Below, one piece after another: positions 29,030 to 37,752 of a DNA stretch of 64,000 bases (the stretch's first letter is position 1; every line of letters starts with the position of its first letter). The notes under the pieces were generated by a model. The model saw only the letters and a list, made by a program, of their open reading frames with translations, made no database searches and was not told the origin of the DNA. The stretch covers positions 62,001 through 126,000 of the forward strand of contig NZ_QJTI01000007.1 in NCBI RefSeq assembly GCF_003217325.1. The letters are read 5' to 3'. A program made the position numbers and the translations under genes. Origin of the DNA: Rhodopseudomonas faecalis (GTDB lineage Bacteria > Pseudomonadota > Alphaproteobacteria > Rhizobiales > Xanthobacteraceae).

Positions 29030-29194
29030 ATGGTGAAGAAGGCTAAGACTGCGAAGAAGGCGACCAAGACTGTCAAGAAGGCCAAGACTGCGAAAACCGC
29101 CAAGACTGCCAAGAGTGCGGTGAAGAAGACGGCCAAGAAGACCAAGAAGGTCGCCGCGAAGAAGGCCACCAAGAAGGTCGCCAAGAAGAAGTAA
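29030..29194 (+). CDS. Histone-H1-like Lys/Ala/Thr-rich small protein
   Basis: 54 residues: MVKKAKTAKKATKTVKKAK followed by more KTA/KKA/KKV repeats to a KKK end. More than a third of residues are Lys, with Ala, Thr and Val making up the rest, and no acidic or aromatic residue at all. This resembles the C-terminal tails of histone H1 and the chlamydial/bordetellar Hc1 and BpH1 type proteins, so DNA compaction or RNA binding is likely. The start is ATG 29030, with GGAGAG a few nt upstream. It stands alone between gatB and the Sel1-like gene, and is followed by repeats. Confidence 0.8.
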   Translation: MVKKAKTAKKATKTVKKAKTAKTAKTAKSAVKKTAKKTKKVAAKKATKKVAKKK

Positions 29195-29522
29195 GTTGCT
29201 CACTTAAGTTGGCCGACGGCGTTAGCCGGCGGCGCGTCACACGGGCCCTCCGGTCCGGCTTGCTTCTCAGTAGTGCTTGATTTCCACGAAGCTCAAGCCG
29301 CCCGTTTGCTGCCCTGGTCGACGAAGAGGGTGTCGGCGGAACATTAGGTCAAACGGCCAGATTGAGAAGTTTGCAGCGGAGCTATCCGCTCGAACCCGGG
29401 TCAGGCCCGAGAAACGGTTTTTCTTCACCAGATGCGGTTTACCCGTTCCGAGTTGTCACTGGCGGGGCTGCAGCAGTGAATTTTGATCCTGGCGTGATCG
29501 CCGACCCCCTCGTTTCGGATTT

Positions 29523-29600
29523 GACGTTTTTTGAGCACGGCGTTTTTTGAGTGCCGCGTTTTTCAGTGCCGCGTGTTTTGAGACCCGCGTGCTGAGTAAG
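29523..29600. repeat. Degenerate 16-bp tandem repeat (GCGTTTTTTGAGTGCC-like)
   Basis: Four to five copies of a unit near GCGTTTTTTGAGTGCC follow one another: GACGTTTTTTGAGCACG, GCGTTTTTTGAGTGCC, GCGTTTTTCAGTGCC, GCGTGTTTTGAGACCC, then GCGTGCTGAGTAAG. Units drift in T-run length, as expected for slippage. No coding frame is kept across them. Confidence 0.75.
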
Positions 29601-29668
29601 GCCAAGCGACCGCGCCTTGAGATTGCTGCGCTGTGAGTAGGGCGCGTGCCGCCGCCGCGAGCGGCGAT

Positions 29669-29751
29669 CCCTTCACTGATCGAAGCCCCTGCACTGATCA
29701 AAGCCCCTTCACTGATCGAAGCCCTTCACTGATCGAAGCCCCTTCACCGAT
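29669..29751. repeat. 18-bp tandem repeat (CCCCTTCACTGATCGAAG)
   Basis: About 4.7 copies of an 18-bp unit, CCCCTTCACTGATCGAAG, with two copies shortened to 17 bp: 29669-29685, 29686-29703, 29704-29721, 29722-29738 and a partial 29739-29751. The 17/18 mixture breaks any reading frame, so it is a non-coding minisatellite. Unit size and lack of spacers exclude CRISPR. Confidence 0.85.
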
Positions 29752-29915
29752 GGTCTGCTCGCGGTTCGCCGTGCCTTCGCGCTGCCGCGTCCGTTGCCTG
29801 TGCGTCGCATCCCCCCCCCCCCGCAAGGGGCGCGCCGCGCGTTGTGCGCCGCGACCGTGTGCGATGGTTATCGCGGTGCCAACCAGCACGGTAAACCGCT
29901 TCTATAAAGTCGACG

Positions 29916-29941
29916 AAAACCCGCGATTTTCGCGGGGTTTT
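29916..29941 (+). terminator. Strong terminator-like hairpin upstream of the Sel1-like gene
   Basis: The stem CCCGCGA/TCGCGGG at 29920-29926 and 29930-29936, with a short T loop, is flanked by AAAA on the left and a T run (29938-29941) on the right, so it can work in both directions. The nearest upstream gene ends about 720 bp away, so the transcript it ends is unknown. Confidence 0.6.
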
Positions 29942-30123
29942 CCGGTCGTCAGCGTTTTTGAAACCATGGCGCTTGAGGTTCGATTCATCGCGTTACTTAA
30001 ACTGCCATTCAAGTTTGACCGAGATGATCGCCTCAACAACACGCCAGCACAGGCGGGTGGGGAGAGGTCAAACGAGTGGACGGGAGCCGCGCCCTCAAAG
30101 GGACGGCAGAAGGGGAGCGACAG

Positions 30124-30390
30124 ATGTTTCAGGGTGATTTCGGTCTTGAACAAGCGGTTCCGGTTGAAGCTGCGGATAGCGCCGACGCGCTGTTCGATCT
30201 CGGCATGCTGTACGCCAGCGGCCGCGCCGGTGGTATCGACCTGGTATCCGCGCATAAATGGTTCAATCTCGCGGCGCTCAAGGGCCGGGCGGATGCCATT
30301 GTGCATCGCCGCGAACTAGCCGAGCTGATGTCGGAAGGTGAGATCGCCCGTGCGCAGCGCGAAGCTCGCGCCTGGGTTACTGCTCACTAA
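30124..30390 (+). CDS. Small Sel1-like repeat protein
   Basis: 88 residues. It contains one to two Sel1-type helical repeats: ALFDLGMLYASGRAGGIDLVSAHKWFNLAALKG fits the A.F.LG.LY..G.GG..D...A.KW..LAA consensus. The helical C-terminus has REAR.W. Sel1 repeats mediate protein-protein contacts. There is no signal peptide, so it is probably cytosolic. The ATG at 30124 follows a strong AAGGGGAG site; an upstream ATG would place that site inside the gene. It lies downstream of the repeat-bearing region. Confidence 0.85.
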   Translation: MFQGDFGLEQAVPVEAADSADALFDLGMLYASGRAGGIDLVSAHKWFNLAALKGRADAIVHRRELAELMSEGEIARAQREARAWVTAH

Positions 30391-30538
30391 GCTCTGCACC
30401 GCAGCAAACGCTGTCAGGCATAGCAACGTGTCAAGCTTAGGTCCGGACGGATTGGTCATAAGTTGCGCAGACGGTCGCGGCAGGCGGCGTTAGTGTTTCT
30501 CCCAGCTCCGCATAAGGAGCGTTTCAAGGAGGAATGCC

Positions 30539-30985
30539 ATGCAAAGGAAGACCCTGTTTCCGTTCGCCGCCCTGGTGGGTGTTCTCGCCGCTTCGGTTGC
30601 GACGGCCGGTGAGTTCGGAACAGCTGATGAAGCCAAGGCCATGCTGAACAAGGCGGCCGCTGCCGTGAAGGCCGACAAGGCCGCGGCGCTGGCGCAGTTC
30701 GCCAAGGGCGAAGGCGGCTTCAAGGATCGCGATCTCTATCCGTTCTGCGCTGGCGCGGACGGCATGTTCACCGCCCATCCGACGCTGACCGGCAAGAGCC
30801 TCAAGGATCTGAAGGACAAGACCGGCAAGCCGCTCGGCGAGGAAATCCTCGCGGCCGGCGCGGAAGGCAAGATCAACGAAGTGAGCTACATGTGGCCGCG
30901 CCCGGGCCAGACCGATCCGGTGCAGAAGGTCAGCTTCGTGACCAAGATCGGCGACCAGACCTGCGCGGTCGGCTACTACAAGTGA
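30539..30985 (+). CDS. Secreted single Cache-domain protein
   Basis: 148 residues with a clear signal peptide (MQRKTLFPFAALVGVLAASVATA, cleaved near residue 23). The rest matches small periplasmic Cache (Cache_2-like) proteins: ADEAKAMLNKAAAAVKADKAAALAQFAKGEGGFKDRDLYPFC, then DGMFTAHP.L.GK.L.DLKDKTGKPLGEEI and VSYMWPRPGQ..P..KVSFVTKIGDQTCAVGYYK. Two Cys (near 69 and 142) could form a disulfide. Cache folds bind small ligands such as organic acids or amino acids. It stands alone, with no adjacent kinase or chemoreceptor. Confidence 0.88.
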   Translation: MQRKTLFPFAALVGVLAASVATAGEFGTADEAKAMLNKAAAAVKADKAAALAQFAKGEGGFKDRDLYPFCAGADGMFTAHPTLTGKSLKDLKDKTGKPLGEEILAAGAEGKINEVSYMWPRPGQTDPVQKVSFVTKIGDQTCAVGYYK

Positions 30986-31459
30986 TCTGATCTGTCGGAT
31001 CAGTCCTTGAACTGTGGCGGCGGCGTGGACCGTCGCCACAGGCTCGCGCATACCACTGGCGCTTGCCGCCATCCCGTACGCTGCATTGCAGCACGGGCGG
31101 GCTCGGTCTGCCGTGATGATCGCTCCCCTTCAATCGCTTCGCTTCGATGATGTGACCGGGCGACCTGATCGGTCGGCCTGATCCCGATCGGTGCCGCTGG
31201 CTGATGCCGCGCCGTGTTGGCGTGCCGCCGCGAACAAGCTGTCATCAACTCGTCGTCATCGAGCGGCCTAAGCCCCGCGCGCCGGCCGTATCAGGCCCGC
31301 CATTGGCGCTGCCCTGGGCGTATGTGGCATTGCGTCATAACTGGAAACAATGATAGGCGGGACAGTCCGCGCGGCTAGCTATCGTCCGCCGGTGACGCGG
31401 ACCATCACGCTTAATTCACGGCTGCGGAATTCGCGGCAGGATCGTGCAAGGGGGTATCG
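30986..31459. other. Intergenic region, no gene seen
   Basis: No credible reading frame. Near the 5' end, an imperfect inverted repeat (TGTGGCGGCGG with CCGTCGCCACA, about 31013-31040) could form an RNA hairpin but lacks a T run. A weak promoter-like pair TTGCGT (31330-31335) and TGATAG (31351-31356), spaced 15 bp, precedes nnrU. Nothing else is seen. Confidence 0.45.
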
Positions 31460-32044
31460 ATGGGACTTGCGATCATGATCCTCGGTCTGGCGCTGTTTGT
31501 CGGCGTCCATGGCATCACCACACAACGCGACCTGCGCGCCCGGCTGATCGGCATCGGCGGCGAGGCGGTCTATAAGATGGTCTATGCAGTGCTCGCGATT
31601 GCCGGGCTGCTGCTGATCGGTTTCGGCTTCGGCATGTATCGTGAGGCCGGTCTCATTCACATTTGGCAGCCGCCGGCCTGGACCAAGCACGTCGCCGCGC
31701 TGCTGATGGTGCTGGCGTCGATCCTGCTGGTCGCCGCCTATGTCCGTGGCCGGATCTATGTCGTGGTCAAGCATCCGATGCTGGCCGCGGTCAAAGCCTG
31801 GGCGGTGGCGCATCTGATCGCCAATGGCGATCTCGGCTCGATCATCCTGTTTGGCACCATGCTGACCTGGGCGGTGCTCGACCGCATCTCGCTGAAGCGG
31901 CGTAGCGACGCCGGCGCCCCGCCGATCCCGGTCGGCGGCTGGAAGAATGATGCGATCGCGGTGGTCGGCGGCATCGTGCTCTATCTGGGGCTGGCCTATG
32001 CGTTCCACCCGTTGGTGATCGGGGTCTCTCTGGTTGGAGCGTAA
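31460..32044 (+). CDS. NnrU family membrane protein
   Basis: 194 residues, about five or six membrane segments. It matches NnrU, a family first linked to nitric oxide/nitrite metabolism in Rhodobacter but present in many species without denitrification. Recognisable parts are [10 protein letters not shown] near the start, the [24 protein letters not shown] segment, [26 protein letters not shown], and [29 protein letters not shown], where the conserved His residues lie. It is 2 bp upstream of panB, so they are cotranscribed; no denitrification gene is in the window. Confidence 0.88.
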   Translation: MGLAIMILGLALFVGVHGITTQRDLRARLIGIGGEAVYKMVYAVLAIAGLLLIGFGFGMYREAGLIHIWQPPAWTKHVAALLMVLASILLVAAYVRGRIYVVVKHPMLAAVKAWAVAHLIANGDLGSIILFGTMLTWAVLDRISLKRRSDAGAPPIPVGGWKNDAIAVVGGIVLYLGLAYAFHPLVIGVSLVGA

Positions 32045-32046
32045 GC

Positions 32047-32868
32047 ATGTCGGTGCAGTCCACGATCAAGCGCAAGACCGCACCGGATATCCTGGCCCGC
32101 AAGGGCGGCGATCCGGTGGTGATGCTGACCTCCTATCACGCGCATACCGCAGCGCTGGTCGACCGCTATTGTGACGTCATCTTGGTCGGGGACTCGCTCG
32201 GCAACGTCATGCACGGCTTTGAAACCACCGTGCCGGTCACGCTCGACATGATGATCATGCAGGGCCTCGCGGTGATGCGCGGCTCCAAGGAAGCGCTGGT
32301 GGTGGTCGATCTGCCGTTCGGCTCCTATGAGGCTTCCAAGGAGCAGGCCTTTCATTCCGCGGCGCGGGTGATGAAGGAGAGCCTGTGCGGCGCGGTCAAG
32401 CTCGAGGGCGGCGTCAAGATGGCCGAGACCATCCGCTTCCTCACTGAGCGCGGCGTGCCGGTGATGGCCCATATCGGGCTGACGCCGCAGTCGATCAACA
32501 CGCTCGGCTCGTTCCGCGCGCAGGGCCGCGAGGAAAACAGCTGGGCGCCGATCGAGGCTGATGCCCGCGCGGTGACCGAGGCGGGCGCGTTCTCTGTGGT
32601 GATCGAAGCGGTGGCCGAACCGCTGGCGCGCAAGATCACCCAGGACATTGCGATTCCGACCATCGGCATCGGCGCCAGCGCGGCCTGCGACGGCCAGGTG
32701 CTGGTGCTCGAAGACATGCTCGGCCTGTCGCCGCGCGCGCCGAAATTCGTCAAACGGTTCGGCGATCTCGGCCCGGGGATCGAGGCGGCGATCAAGGCCT
32801 ATGCCAGCGAAGTGCGCTCGCGCGCCTTTCCGGGGCCGGAACACGTCTATGGCATGAAGAAGGGCTGA
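32047..32868 (+). CDS. panB: 3-methyl-2-oxobutanoate hydroxymethyltransferase
   Basis: 273 residues. It adds a hydroxymethyl group from methylene-tetrahydrofolate to ketoisovalerate, the first step to pantothenate and CoA. Conserved parts are [38 protein letters not shown] (Mg/ketoacid pocket), [44 protein letters not shown], and [22 protein letters not shown]. Full length. panC is not adjacent. A short GC-rich hairpin follows it. Confidence 0.95.
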   Translation: MSVQSTIKRKTAPDILARKGGDPVVMLTSYHAHTAALVDRYCDVILVGDSLGNVMHGFETTVPVTLDMMIMQGLAVMRGSKEALVVVDLPFGSYEASKEQAFHSAARVMKESLCGAVKLEGGVKMAETIRFLTERGVPVMAHIGLTPQSINTLGSFRAQGREENSWAPIEADARAVTEAGAFSVVIEAVAEPLARKITQDIAIPTIGIGASAACDGQVLVLEDMLGLSPRAPKFVKRFGDLGPGIEAAIKAYASEVRSRAFPGPEHVYGMKKG

Positions 32869-32875
32869 TGGTGAG

Positions 32876-32893
32876 GCGGCCGGGCGCGGCCGC
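32876..32893 (+). terminator. GC-rich hairpin after panB
   Basis: A 7-bp stem GCGGCCG/CGGCCGC (32876-32882 with 32887-32893) with a GGCG loop lies 8 bp after the panB stop, followed by TTCGTCG. The T run is weak, so termination may be partial. Confidence 0.4.
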
Positions 32894-32927
32894 TTCGTCG
32901 CATCTCAACACTCTGATCTTGCTTGTT

Positions 32928-32956
32928 TTGCCTTGCGTCCGCCATATCGCTAGGGT
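32928..32956 (+). promoter_or_regulatory. Candidate sigma70 promoter of the TPR-lipoprotein-der cluster
   Basis: TTGCCT at 32928-32933 and TAGGGT at 32951-32956 are separated by 17 bp. A start near 32963 would give a leader of about 68 nt before the GTG at 33031. Confidence 0.4.
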
Positions 32957-33030
32957 ACGCCGCGCGCGGCATCCGGCGGGCGCGCAACAGGCGGCGCCCA
33001 GCATGGCGCGTGGGGACGGGATAATCTTAA

Positions 33031-33684
33031 GTGTCAGAAATCTTTAACGAAATCGATGAAGACCTGCGCCGCGAACGGCTCAAGAAGCTGTGGGATCGGT
33101 ATTCGCTGCTGATCATTGGCGGCGCGCTCGCGATCATCATCGGGGTCGGTGGCTGGCGCGGCTATCAGTATCTTGAGGGGCAGAAGGCCGCCGAGGCCGG
33201 CGCGGCCTTCAACGCCGCGGCCGAGCTGTCGGAACAGAACAAGCATGCCGAGGCGGAAGCCGCGTTCGCCAAGATCGCGGCCAGCGCGCCGTCCGGCTAT
33301 CGCACGCTGGCGCGGCTGCGGCTCGCCGGCGAACTGGCGCTGCGCGACGTGCCGGCTGCGGTCAAGGCCTATGACGAAGTGGCGGCCGACAATTCGGTGC
33401 CCGCCGTCGATCGCGAACTCGCCAAGGTGCGCGCCGGCGGCCTGCTGCTGGAAACCGCTAGCTTTGCCGACATGACCCAGCGCCTTGAGGCCTCTGCCGC
33501 TGGCACCGGCGCCTATCGCCACACCGCGCGCGAATTGCTGGCGCTGTCGGCCTGGAAGGCGGGCGACGCCGTCGCTGCGCGCAAATGGCTGCAACTGATC
33601 GCCACCGATGTCGAGACGCCGTCCAGCCTGCGCCAGCGTGCCGAAGCGCTGCAGGCGCTGCTGCCGCCGGCGGCCAAGAGCTGA
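33031..33684 (+). CDS. Membrane-anchored TPR-like protein (YfgM-like, DUF2133-type)
   Basis: 217 residues. A short cytosolic start (SEIFNEIDEDLRRERLKKLWDRY) is followed by one membrane span (LLIIGGALAIIIGVGGWRGYQYL, about 25-47) and a periplasmic helical-repeat domain (AAAFNAAAELSEQNKHAEAEAAFAKIAASAP and later units). This matches the alphaproteobacterial YfgM-like tetratricopeptide family, which in enterobacteria contacts the SecYEG exit and periplasmic chaperones. The start is GTG 33031; no upstream ATG fits. In related genomes the next genes are usually an outer-membrane assembly lipoprotein and der, which agrees with the order here. Confidence 0.87.
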   Translation: MSEIFNEIDEDLRRERLKKLWDRYSLLIIGGALAIIIGVGGWRGYQYLEGQKAAEAGAAFNAAAELSEQNKHAEAEAAFAKIAASAPSGYRTLARLRLAGELALRDVPAAVKAYDEVAADNSVPAVDRELAKVRAGGLLLETASFADMTQRLEASAAGTGAYRHTARELLALSAWKAGDAVAARKWLQLIATDVETPSSLRQRAEALQALLPPAAKS

Positions 33685-33747
33685 AACTGATGTGATAGCG
33701 CTGCGCCGGGCTGATCGCGCGCTGCGCCAACCGAGTATGAGACCCCG

Positions 33748-34290
33748 ATGCGCCGCACGCCTCGATTGATTTCCGCCGCAGTGCTGATCGCGCTGGGAAG
33801 CGCGCTGTCAGGCTGCGGCAGCACCTCGGGCTTGGACCCGACCGACCTGCTGGACTTCCTCGACACCAAGAAGCCGCTGCCCGGCGAGCGCAAGCCGGTG
33901 TTCCCGGAAGGCGTGCCCGGCCTTGAGCAGGGCGTGCCCAAGCATCTCTATCGCGGTGCCAATAACGAACCGGCCATGGCCGAACCGCCGCCGGCGCCCG
34001 CCGCGGTCGAGGAGCCGAAGCCGTCGCGCGCCGCCAAGCAGAAGCGGGCCAGGCCGGCCGCCGCCCAGCCGGCGCCGCAGCCCGACGCCGCCGAAGCGCC
34101 GCCGGTCGAGGAAGAGGGCAGCATTGCCGCCGCGCCGCCGGCGCCGAAGCCGGCCAAGCAGCAGACCCGCCGTCGCAGCGTCACCGCGCCGCCGCCGGAT
34201 CCGGAGCCGCAGGCCACCACCACGGCTCCCGCCGCGCCGAGCAGCTCGCCGTTCCCGGCACCGCTGCCCGGTGGCAGTTTCCAGCGCTGA
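33748..34290 (+). CDS. Pro/Ala-rich lipoprotein of unknown function
   Basis: 180 residues. A lipoprotein signal with lipobox LSGCG (Cys near residue 24) starts the protein, followed by TSGLDPTDLLDFLDTKKPLPGERKPVFPEGVPGLEQGVPKHLYRG, then a long disordered Pro/Ala/Lys stretch. The segment PLPGERKPVFPEGVPGLEQGVPKHLYRG looks like the conserved core. It stands where many relatives have the PQQ-repeat BAM lipoprotein (bamB), between the TPR protein and der, but it lacks PQQ repeats and is far too short. The function is unknown; a spacer or docking role at the envelope is only inference. Confidence 0.75.
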   Translation: MRRTPRLISAAVLIALGSALSGCGSTSGLDPTDLLDFLDTKKPLPGERKPVFPEGVPGLEQGVPKHLYRGANNEPAMAEPPPAPAAVEEPKPSRAAKQKRARPAAAQPAPQPDAAEAPPVEEEGSIAAAPPAPKPAKQQTRRRSVTAPPPDPEPQATTTAPAAPSSSPFPAPLPGGSFQR

Positions 34291-34351
34291 TCCAGCTCCC
34301 GTGAGCTGAGCGCGATTGACAGGCCGCCATAACTCAGGCCACGGATCGCCG

Positions 34352-35734
34352 ATGTCCTATACGTTTGCAATCATCGGCCGGCCCAATGTCGGCAAGTCGA
34401 CCCTGTTCAACCGTCTGGTCGGGCAAAAGCTCGCGCTGGTCGACGATACCCCGGGCGTGACCCGCGACCGCCGCGAGGGCGAAGCCCGGCTCGGCGATCT
34501 GCGCTTCACCATCATCGATACCGCGGGGCTCGATGAGGGCCCCAAGGGCTCGCTGACCGCGCGCATGCAGCAGCAGACCGAGACGGCGATCGAACTCGCC
34601 GACGCGCTGTTTTTCGTGATCGACGCCCGCGCCGGCCTGACACCGAACGACCGCGCCTTTGCCGATTTCGCGCGCCGCGCCAACAAGCCGGTGATCCTGC
34701 TCGCCAATAAGAGCGAGGGCAAACAGGGCGAGATCGGCGCCATGGAGTCCTATGCGCTCGGGCTCGGCGATCCGGTGATGATCTCCGCCGAGCACGGCGA
34801 GGGCATGGGTGAACTCTATGACGCGGTGCGCGAGCTGTTGCCCGAACCGCCCGAAGAGGACGAGGAGCCGGAAGCACTTGGCGAGCTGACCGACGAGGAA
34901 ATCGCCAAGCGCCCGATCCGGGTTGCGATCGTCGGCCGGCCCAATGCCGGCAAATCGACCACCATCAATCATCTGCTCGGCGAGGAACGGCTGCTGACCA
35001 GCCCGGAGGCCGGCACCACGCGCGACTCGATCGCGGTCGAGGTGGTCTATCGCGGCCGCCGCTTCAAAATCTTCGACACCGCCGGGCTGCGCCGCCGCTC
35101 GCGCATTGAGGAGAAGCTGGAAAAGCTGTCGGTCGCCGATGCGCTGCGCGCGGTGCGCTTTGCCGAAGTCGTGGTCTTGATGCTCGATTCGCAGACCAAG
35201 TTCGAAGAACAGGATTTGCGCATCGCCGATCTGATCGAGCGCGAGGGCCGCGCGCTGGTGATCGCGGTCAATAAATGGGATCTGGTCGATCGTCAGCCCG
35301 GCCAGATCGGTGCGCTGCGCACCGAGGCCGATCATTGGCTGCCGCAGGTCAAGGGCGTGCCGATCGTGGCGATGTCCGGGCTGATGGGCGAGGGCATCGA
35401 GCGCCTGATGAAGGCGATCGAGGAAGCCTATGCGATCTGGAATCGGCGCATCCCGACCGCGGCGCTCAATCGCTGGTTCGAACAGGCTGTTCAGACCAAT
35501 CCGCCGCCGGCGGTGTCGGGCCGCCGCTTAAAACTGAACTACATCACCCAGACCAAGGCGCGGCCGCCGAGCTTTGTGGTGTTCTGCTCGCGCGCCGATG
35601 CGGTGCCTGAATCCTATCTGCGCTATCTGATCAACAGCCTGCGCAGCGGCTTTGATTTGCCCGGCACGCCGGTGCGCATCACGCTGCGCGAAAAGGCCAA
35701 TCCGTTCGCCCATAAGCGCAAGCGGCCGTCATGA
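34352..35734 (+). CDS. der: Ribosome assembly GTPase Der (EngA)
   Basis: 460 residues with two tandem G domains and a C-terminal KH-like domain. It helps 50S subunit maturation. First G domain: [12 protein letters not shown] (G1) near residue 9, DTAGLDEG (G3) near 55, NKSE (G4) near 118. Second: [12 protein letters not shown] near 197, [11 protein letters not shown] near 245, NKWD near 308. The KH domain ends PFAHKRKR. The ATG at 34352 is preferred over an ORF extension because [14 protein letters not shown] is the usual start. It overlaps the downstream MFS gene by 4 bp. Confidence 0.95.
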   Translation: MSYTFAIIGRPNVGKSTLFNRLVGQKLALVDDTPGVTRDRREGEARLGDLRFTIIDTAGLDEGPKGSLTARMQQQTETAIELADALFFVIDARAGLTPNDRAFADFARRANKPVILLANKSEGKQGEIGAMESYALGLGDPVMISAEHGEGMGELYDAVRELLPEPPEEDEEPEALGELTDEEIAKRPIRVAIVGRPNAGKSTTINHLLGEERLLTSPEAGTTRDSIAVEVVYRGRRFKIFDTAGLRRRSRIEEKLEKLSVADALRAVRFAEVVVLMLDSQTKFEEQDLRIADLIEREGRALVIAVNKWDLVDRQPGQIGALRTEADHWLPQVKGVPIVAMSGLMGEGIERLMKAIEEAYAIWNRRIPTAALNRWFEQAVQTNPPPAVSGRRLKLNYITQTKARPPSFVVFCSRADAVPESYLRYLINSLRSGFDLPGTPVRITLREKANPFAHKRKRPS

Positions 35735-37053
35735 GCGCAGGAAGCCCGGCCGCCGACGTTATCACGCCGCCACCCGCGGGGCCGCGGCGCGCGGCGGTGG
35801 GCTTCATCTTCGTCACCATCCTGCTCGACATGCTGTCGATCGGGATGATCCTGCCGATCCTGCCAAAACTGGTCGAAAGCTTCGCCGACAACAACACCGC
35901 CGATGCGGCGCGCATCTACGGTCTGTTCGGCACCGCCTGGGCGCTGATGCAGTTCTTCGCATCGCCGCTGCTCGGCGCTCTGTCCGATCGCTTCGGCCGC
36001 CGCCCGGTGATCCTGCTCTCCAATTTCGGCCTCGGTCTTGATTACGTGCTGATGGCACTGGCGCCGTCGCTGGTCTGGCTGTTCATCGGCCGGATGATCT
36101 CCGGCGTCACTTCGGCCAGCATCGCCACGTCATTCGCCTATATCGCCGACGTCACGCCCGCGGAGAAACGCGCCGCGGTGTTCGGCAAGGTCGGCGCCGC
36201 GTTCGGGATCGGCTTCATCGTAGGGCCGGCGGTCGGCGGTCTGCTCGGCGGCGTCGATCCGCGGCTGCCGTTCTGGGTGGCGGCGGCGCTCAGCCTCGCC
36301 AATGCCGCCTATGGCTTCTTCGTGCTACCGGAATCGCTGCCCAAGGAGCGGCGCGCGCCGTTCCGCTGGCGCAGCGCCAACCCGCTCGGCGCGGTCCGGC
36401 TGCTCGGCTCGAACCGCACGCTCGGCGCGCTCGCGGTGGTGCGGTTTTGCGCCGATGTCGCGCATATCTCGCTGCCGGCGACCTTCGTGCTGTACACCAC
36501 CTATCGCTATGGCTGGGATCAGACCACGGTCGGTCTGGCGCTGGCGTTTGTCGGGCTGTGGACCGCGATCGTGCAGGGCGGCCTGGTCGGGCCGGCGCTG
36601 AAGAAGCTCGGCGAGTTTCGGGCGATCGTGATCGGCTATAGCGGCGGTGCGCTCGGCTTCCTGATCTATGCGCTGGCACCGAACGGCACGCTGTTCTGGG
36701 TCGGCATTCCGATCATGACGATCTGGGGCATCGCCGGGCCGGCGACCTCCAGCCTGATGACGCGCCTCGTGCCCGCCGATCAGCAGGGCGCGCTGCAGGG
36801 CGCCAATACCAGCGTGCATTCCATTGCCGAGCTGGTCGGCCCGTTTGTGTTCACGATGATCTTTGCGGCGTTCATCAGCGCCGGCGCGCCGCTGTTGCTG
36901 CCGGGCGCGCCGTTCCTGCTGGCGGGCGCGCTGCTGCTGGTGTCAATGGTGGTCGGCGCCTATGCGGTGCGATCGATGCCGCCGTCGCTGGCGCTCAAGC
37001 CCGCTCAGGAGCAGCCGGTGGCTGCAGCTGACAGCAAGGCGGCTCAGAGCTGA
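35731..37053 (+). CDS. MFS transporter, TetA/drug-efflux-like
   Basis: 440 residues, about 12 membrane spans. It resembles the TCR/Tet-type branch: an N-terminal [24 protein letters not shown], motif A as [32 protein letters not shown], and the central segment [36 protein letters not shown]. Substrate specificity cannot be read. Its start overlaps the der stop (ATGA), so it is expressed with der, an unusual link between a ribosome factor and an efflux pump. A repeat with terminator-like hairpins follows. Confidence 0.9.
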   Translation: MSAGSPAADVITPPPAGPRRAAVGFIFVTILLDMLSIGMILPILPKLVESFADNNTADAARIYGLFGTAWALMQFFASPLLGALSDRFGRRPVILLSNFGLGLDYVLMALAPSLVWLFIGRMISGVTSASIATSFAYIADVTPAEKRAAVFGKVGAAFGIGFIVGPAVGGLLGGVDPRLPFWVAAALSLANAAYGFFVLPESLPKERRAPFRWRSANPLGAVRLLGSNRTLGALAVVRFCADVAHISLPATFVLYTTYRYGWDQTTVGLALAFVGLWTAIVQGGLVGPALKKLGEFRAIVIGYSGGALGFLIYALAPNGTLFWVGIPIMTIWGIAGPATSSLMTRLVPADQQGALQGANTSVHSIAELVGPFVFTMIFAAFISAGAPLLLPGAPFLLAGALLLVSMVVGAYAVRSMPPSLALKPAQEQPVAAADSKAAQS

Positions 37054-37079
37054 TAGCAGACACTGCACCCACTCATAGC

Positions 37080-37203
37080 ATCGGGTCGTATCAATGACCG
37101 CCATGCCCGCGCTTGTCGCGGGTATCGACGCCTTGAAATCGCTGCAAGATCAAAAACGTCGATGGCCGGGACGTGCCCGGCCATAACGTGATTGATATCA
37201 ATC
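37080..37203. repeat. Dispersed intergenic repeat, family B, copy 1
   Basis: A unit of about 124 bp starting ATCGGGTCGTATCAATGACC and ending with GATATCAAT. It contains two strong hairpins, CCCGCG-CTTGT-CGCGGG and GGCCGGGACGTGCCCGGCC. A close second copy is at 61392-61520. Both copies lie between convergent genes (here MFS and DUF2147), which suggests they act as bidirectional terminators. Confidence 0.82.
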
Positions 37204-37231
37204 GATGGTGGATTGAGGGCGTTGGCGCCGC

Positions 37232-37648
37232 TTAGTTGGTGCGGGTCCAGGTCGATGATTTGCAGATCATGCCGCCCATCGCGCAGCCCTGGGTGGTGAG
37301 GGTGCCGCCGGACAGGCTCATCTTGCCGGTGTAGGTCTTGCCGTCTTCGGGATTGAAAGCGCTACCATTCCAGGCATTTTGCCCGGCCGGCTTCATTTCC
37401 GAAAACACCCGCTGACCGACCTTGGCCGGCGTTTCGATGCCGGGCTTCAGCCAGACGATGGTGCCGCACAGCGCGCCGCCGCACGGCGCGAACTTGACCT
37501 TGGACGCGCCGGTATCGCGCAGCCAGACGCCGGTCACCTCGTCGGCGTGTGCCGAACTGGTCGCCACCGTCGTCAGCGCGGCCGCAAACAGCCCGAACCC
37601 CGCCACCAAACCAACGCTGGCGCAACGAAACGCCCACTTGCTTCGCAT
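37232..37648 (-). CDS. Secreted DUF2147 family protein
   Basis: 138 residues with a signal peptide (about 1-35, cleaved near SAHA-DE). Then the DUF2147 core: VTGVWLRDTGASKVKFAPCGGALCGTIVWLKPG, FNPEDGKTYTGKMSLSGGTLTTQGCAMGGMICKSSTWTR. Conserved Cys residues suggest one or two disulfides. The family is periplasmic or secreted; function is not established, but it resembles lipocalin-like small beta barrels. It is a lone gene between a convergent repeat and the SDR. Confidence 0.88.
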   Translation of the reverse strand: MRSKWAFRCASVGLVAGFGLFAAALTTVATSSAHADEVTGVWLRDTGASKVKFAPCGGALCGTIVWLKPGIETPAKVGQRVFSEMKPAGQNAWNGSAFNPEDGKTYTGKMSLSGGTLTTQGCAMGGMICKSSTWTRTN

Positions 37649-37752
37649 GTCCCCTCCCGATTGCTTTTTTCACGCGGCGGTTGCCGCTTGTGATTAGTCA
37701 ATCGCGGCGCGTGCGCTGAGTCAATCGGAAGGAGAAAGCTGTCGCTACCGGA

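Larger units (their letters stand above)
29195..30123. other. Gene-poor repeat-bearing region
   Basis: 929 bp without a convincing gene. It contains a degenerate 16-bp tandem repeat at 29523-29600, an 18-bp tandem repeat at 29669-29751, a run of 12 C at 29811-29822 followed by GCAAGGGG, and a hairpin at 29916-29941. Open frames through it are short or have implausible composition. It may be untranslated, decayed, or the site of an unrecognised RNA. Confidence 0.6.

Noticed and set aside
29669-29751. Possible CRISPR array
   Set aside because: Units are 17-18 bp in direct tandem with no spacers, and no cas gene is near.
29633-30319. A 228-codon plus-strand frame over the minisatellites
   Set aside because: It runs through the 17/18-bp mixed repeats and the C12 run and overlaps the Sel1-like gene in another frame. 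Composition is not protein-like and there is no ribosome site.
31013-31040. Inverted repeat after the Cache gene as a terminator
   Set aside because: Imperfect stem and no T run; kept only as a note in the gap entry.
31460-32044. NnrU as evidence for a denitrification island
   Set aside because: No other nitrogen-oxide gene is nearby; NnrU is widespread and here sits with panB.
35731-37053. MFS pump as an acquired resistance gene
   Set aside because: Base composition and tight coupling to der suggest a resident gene; no mobile element is nearby.
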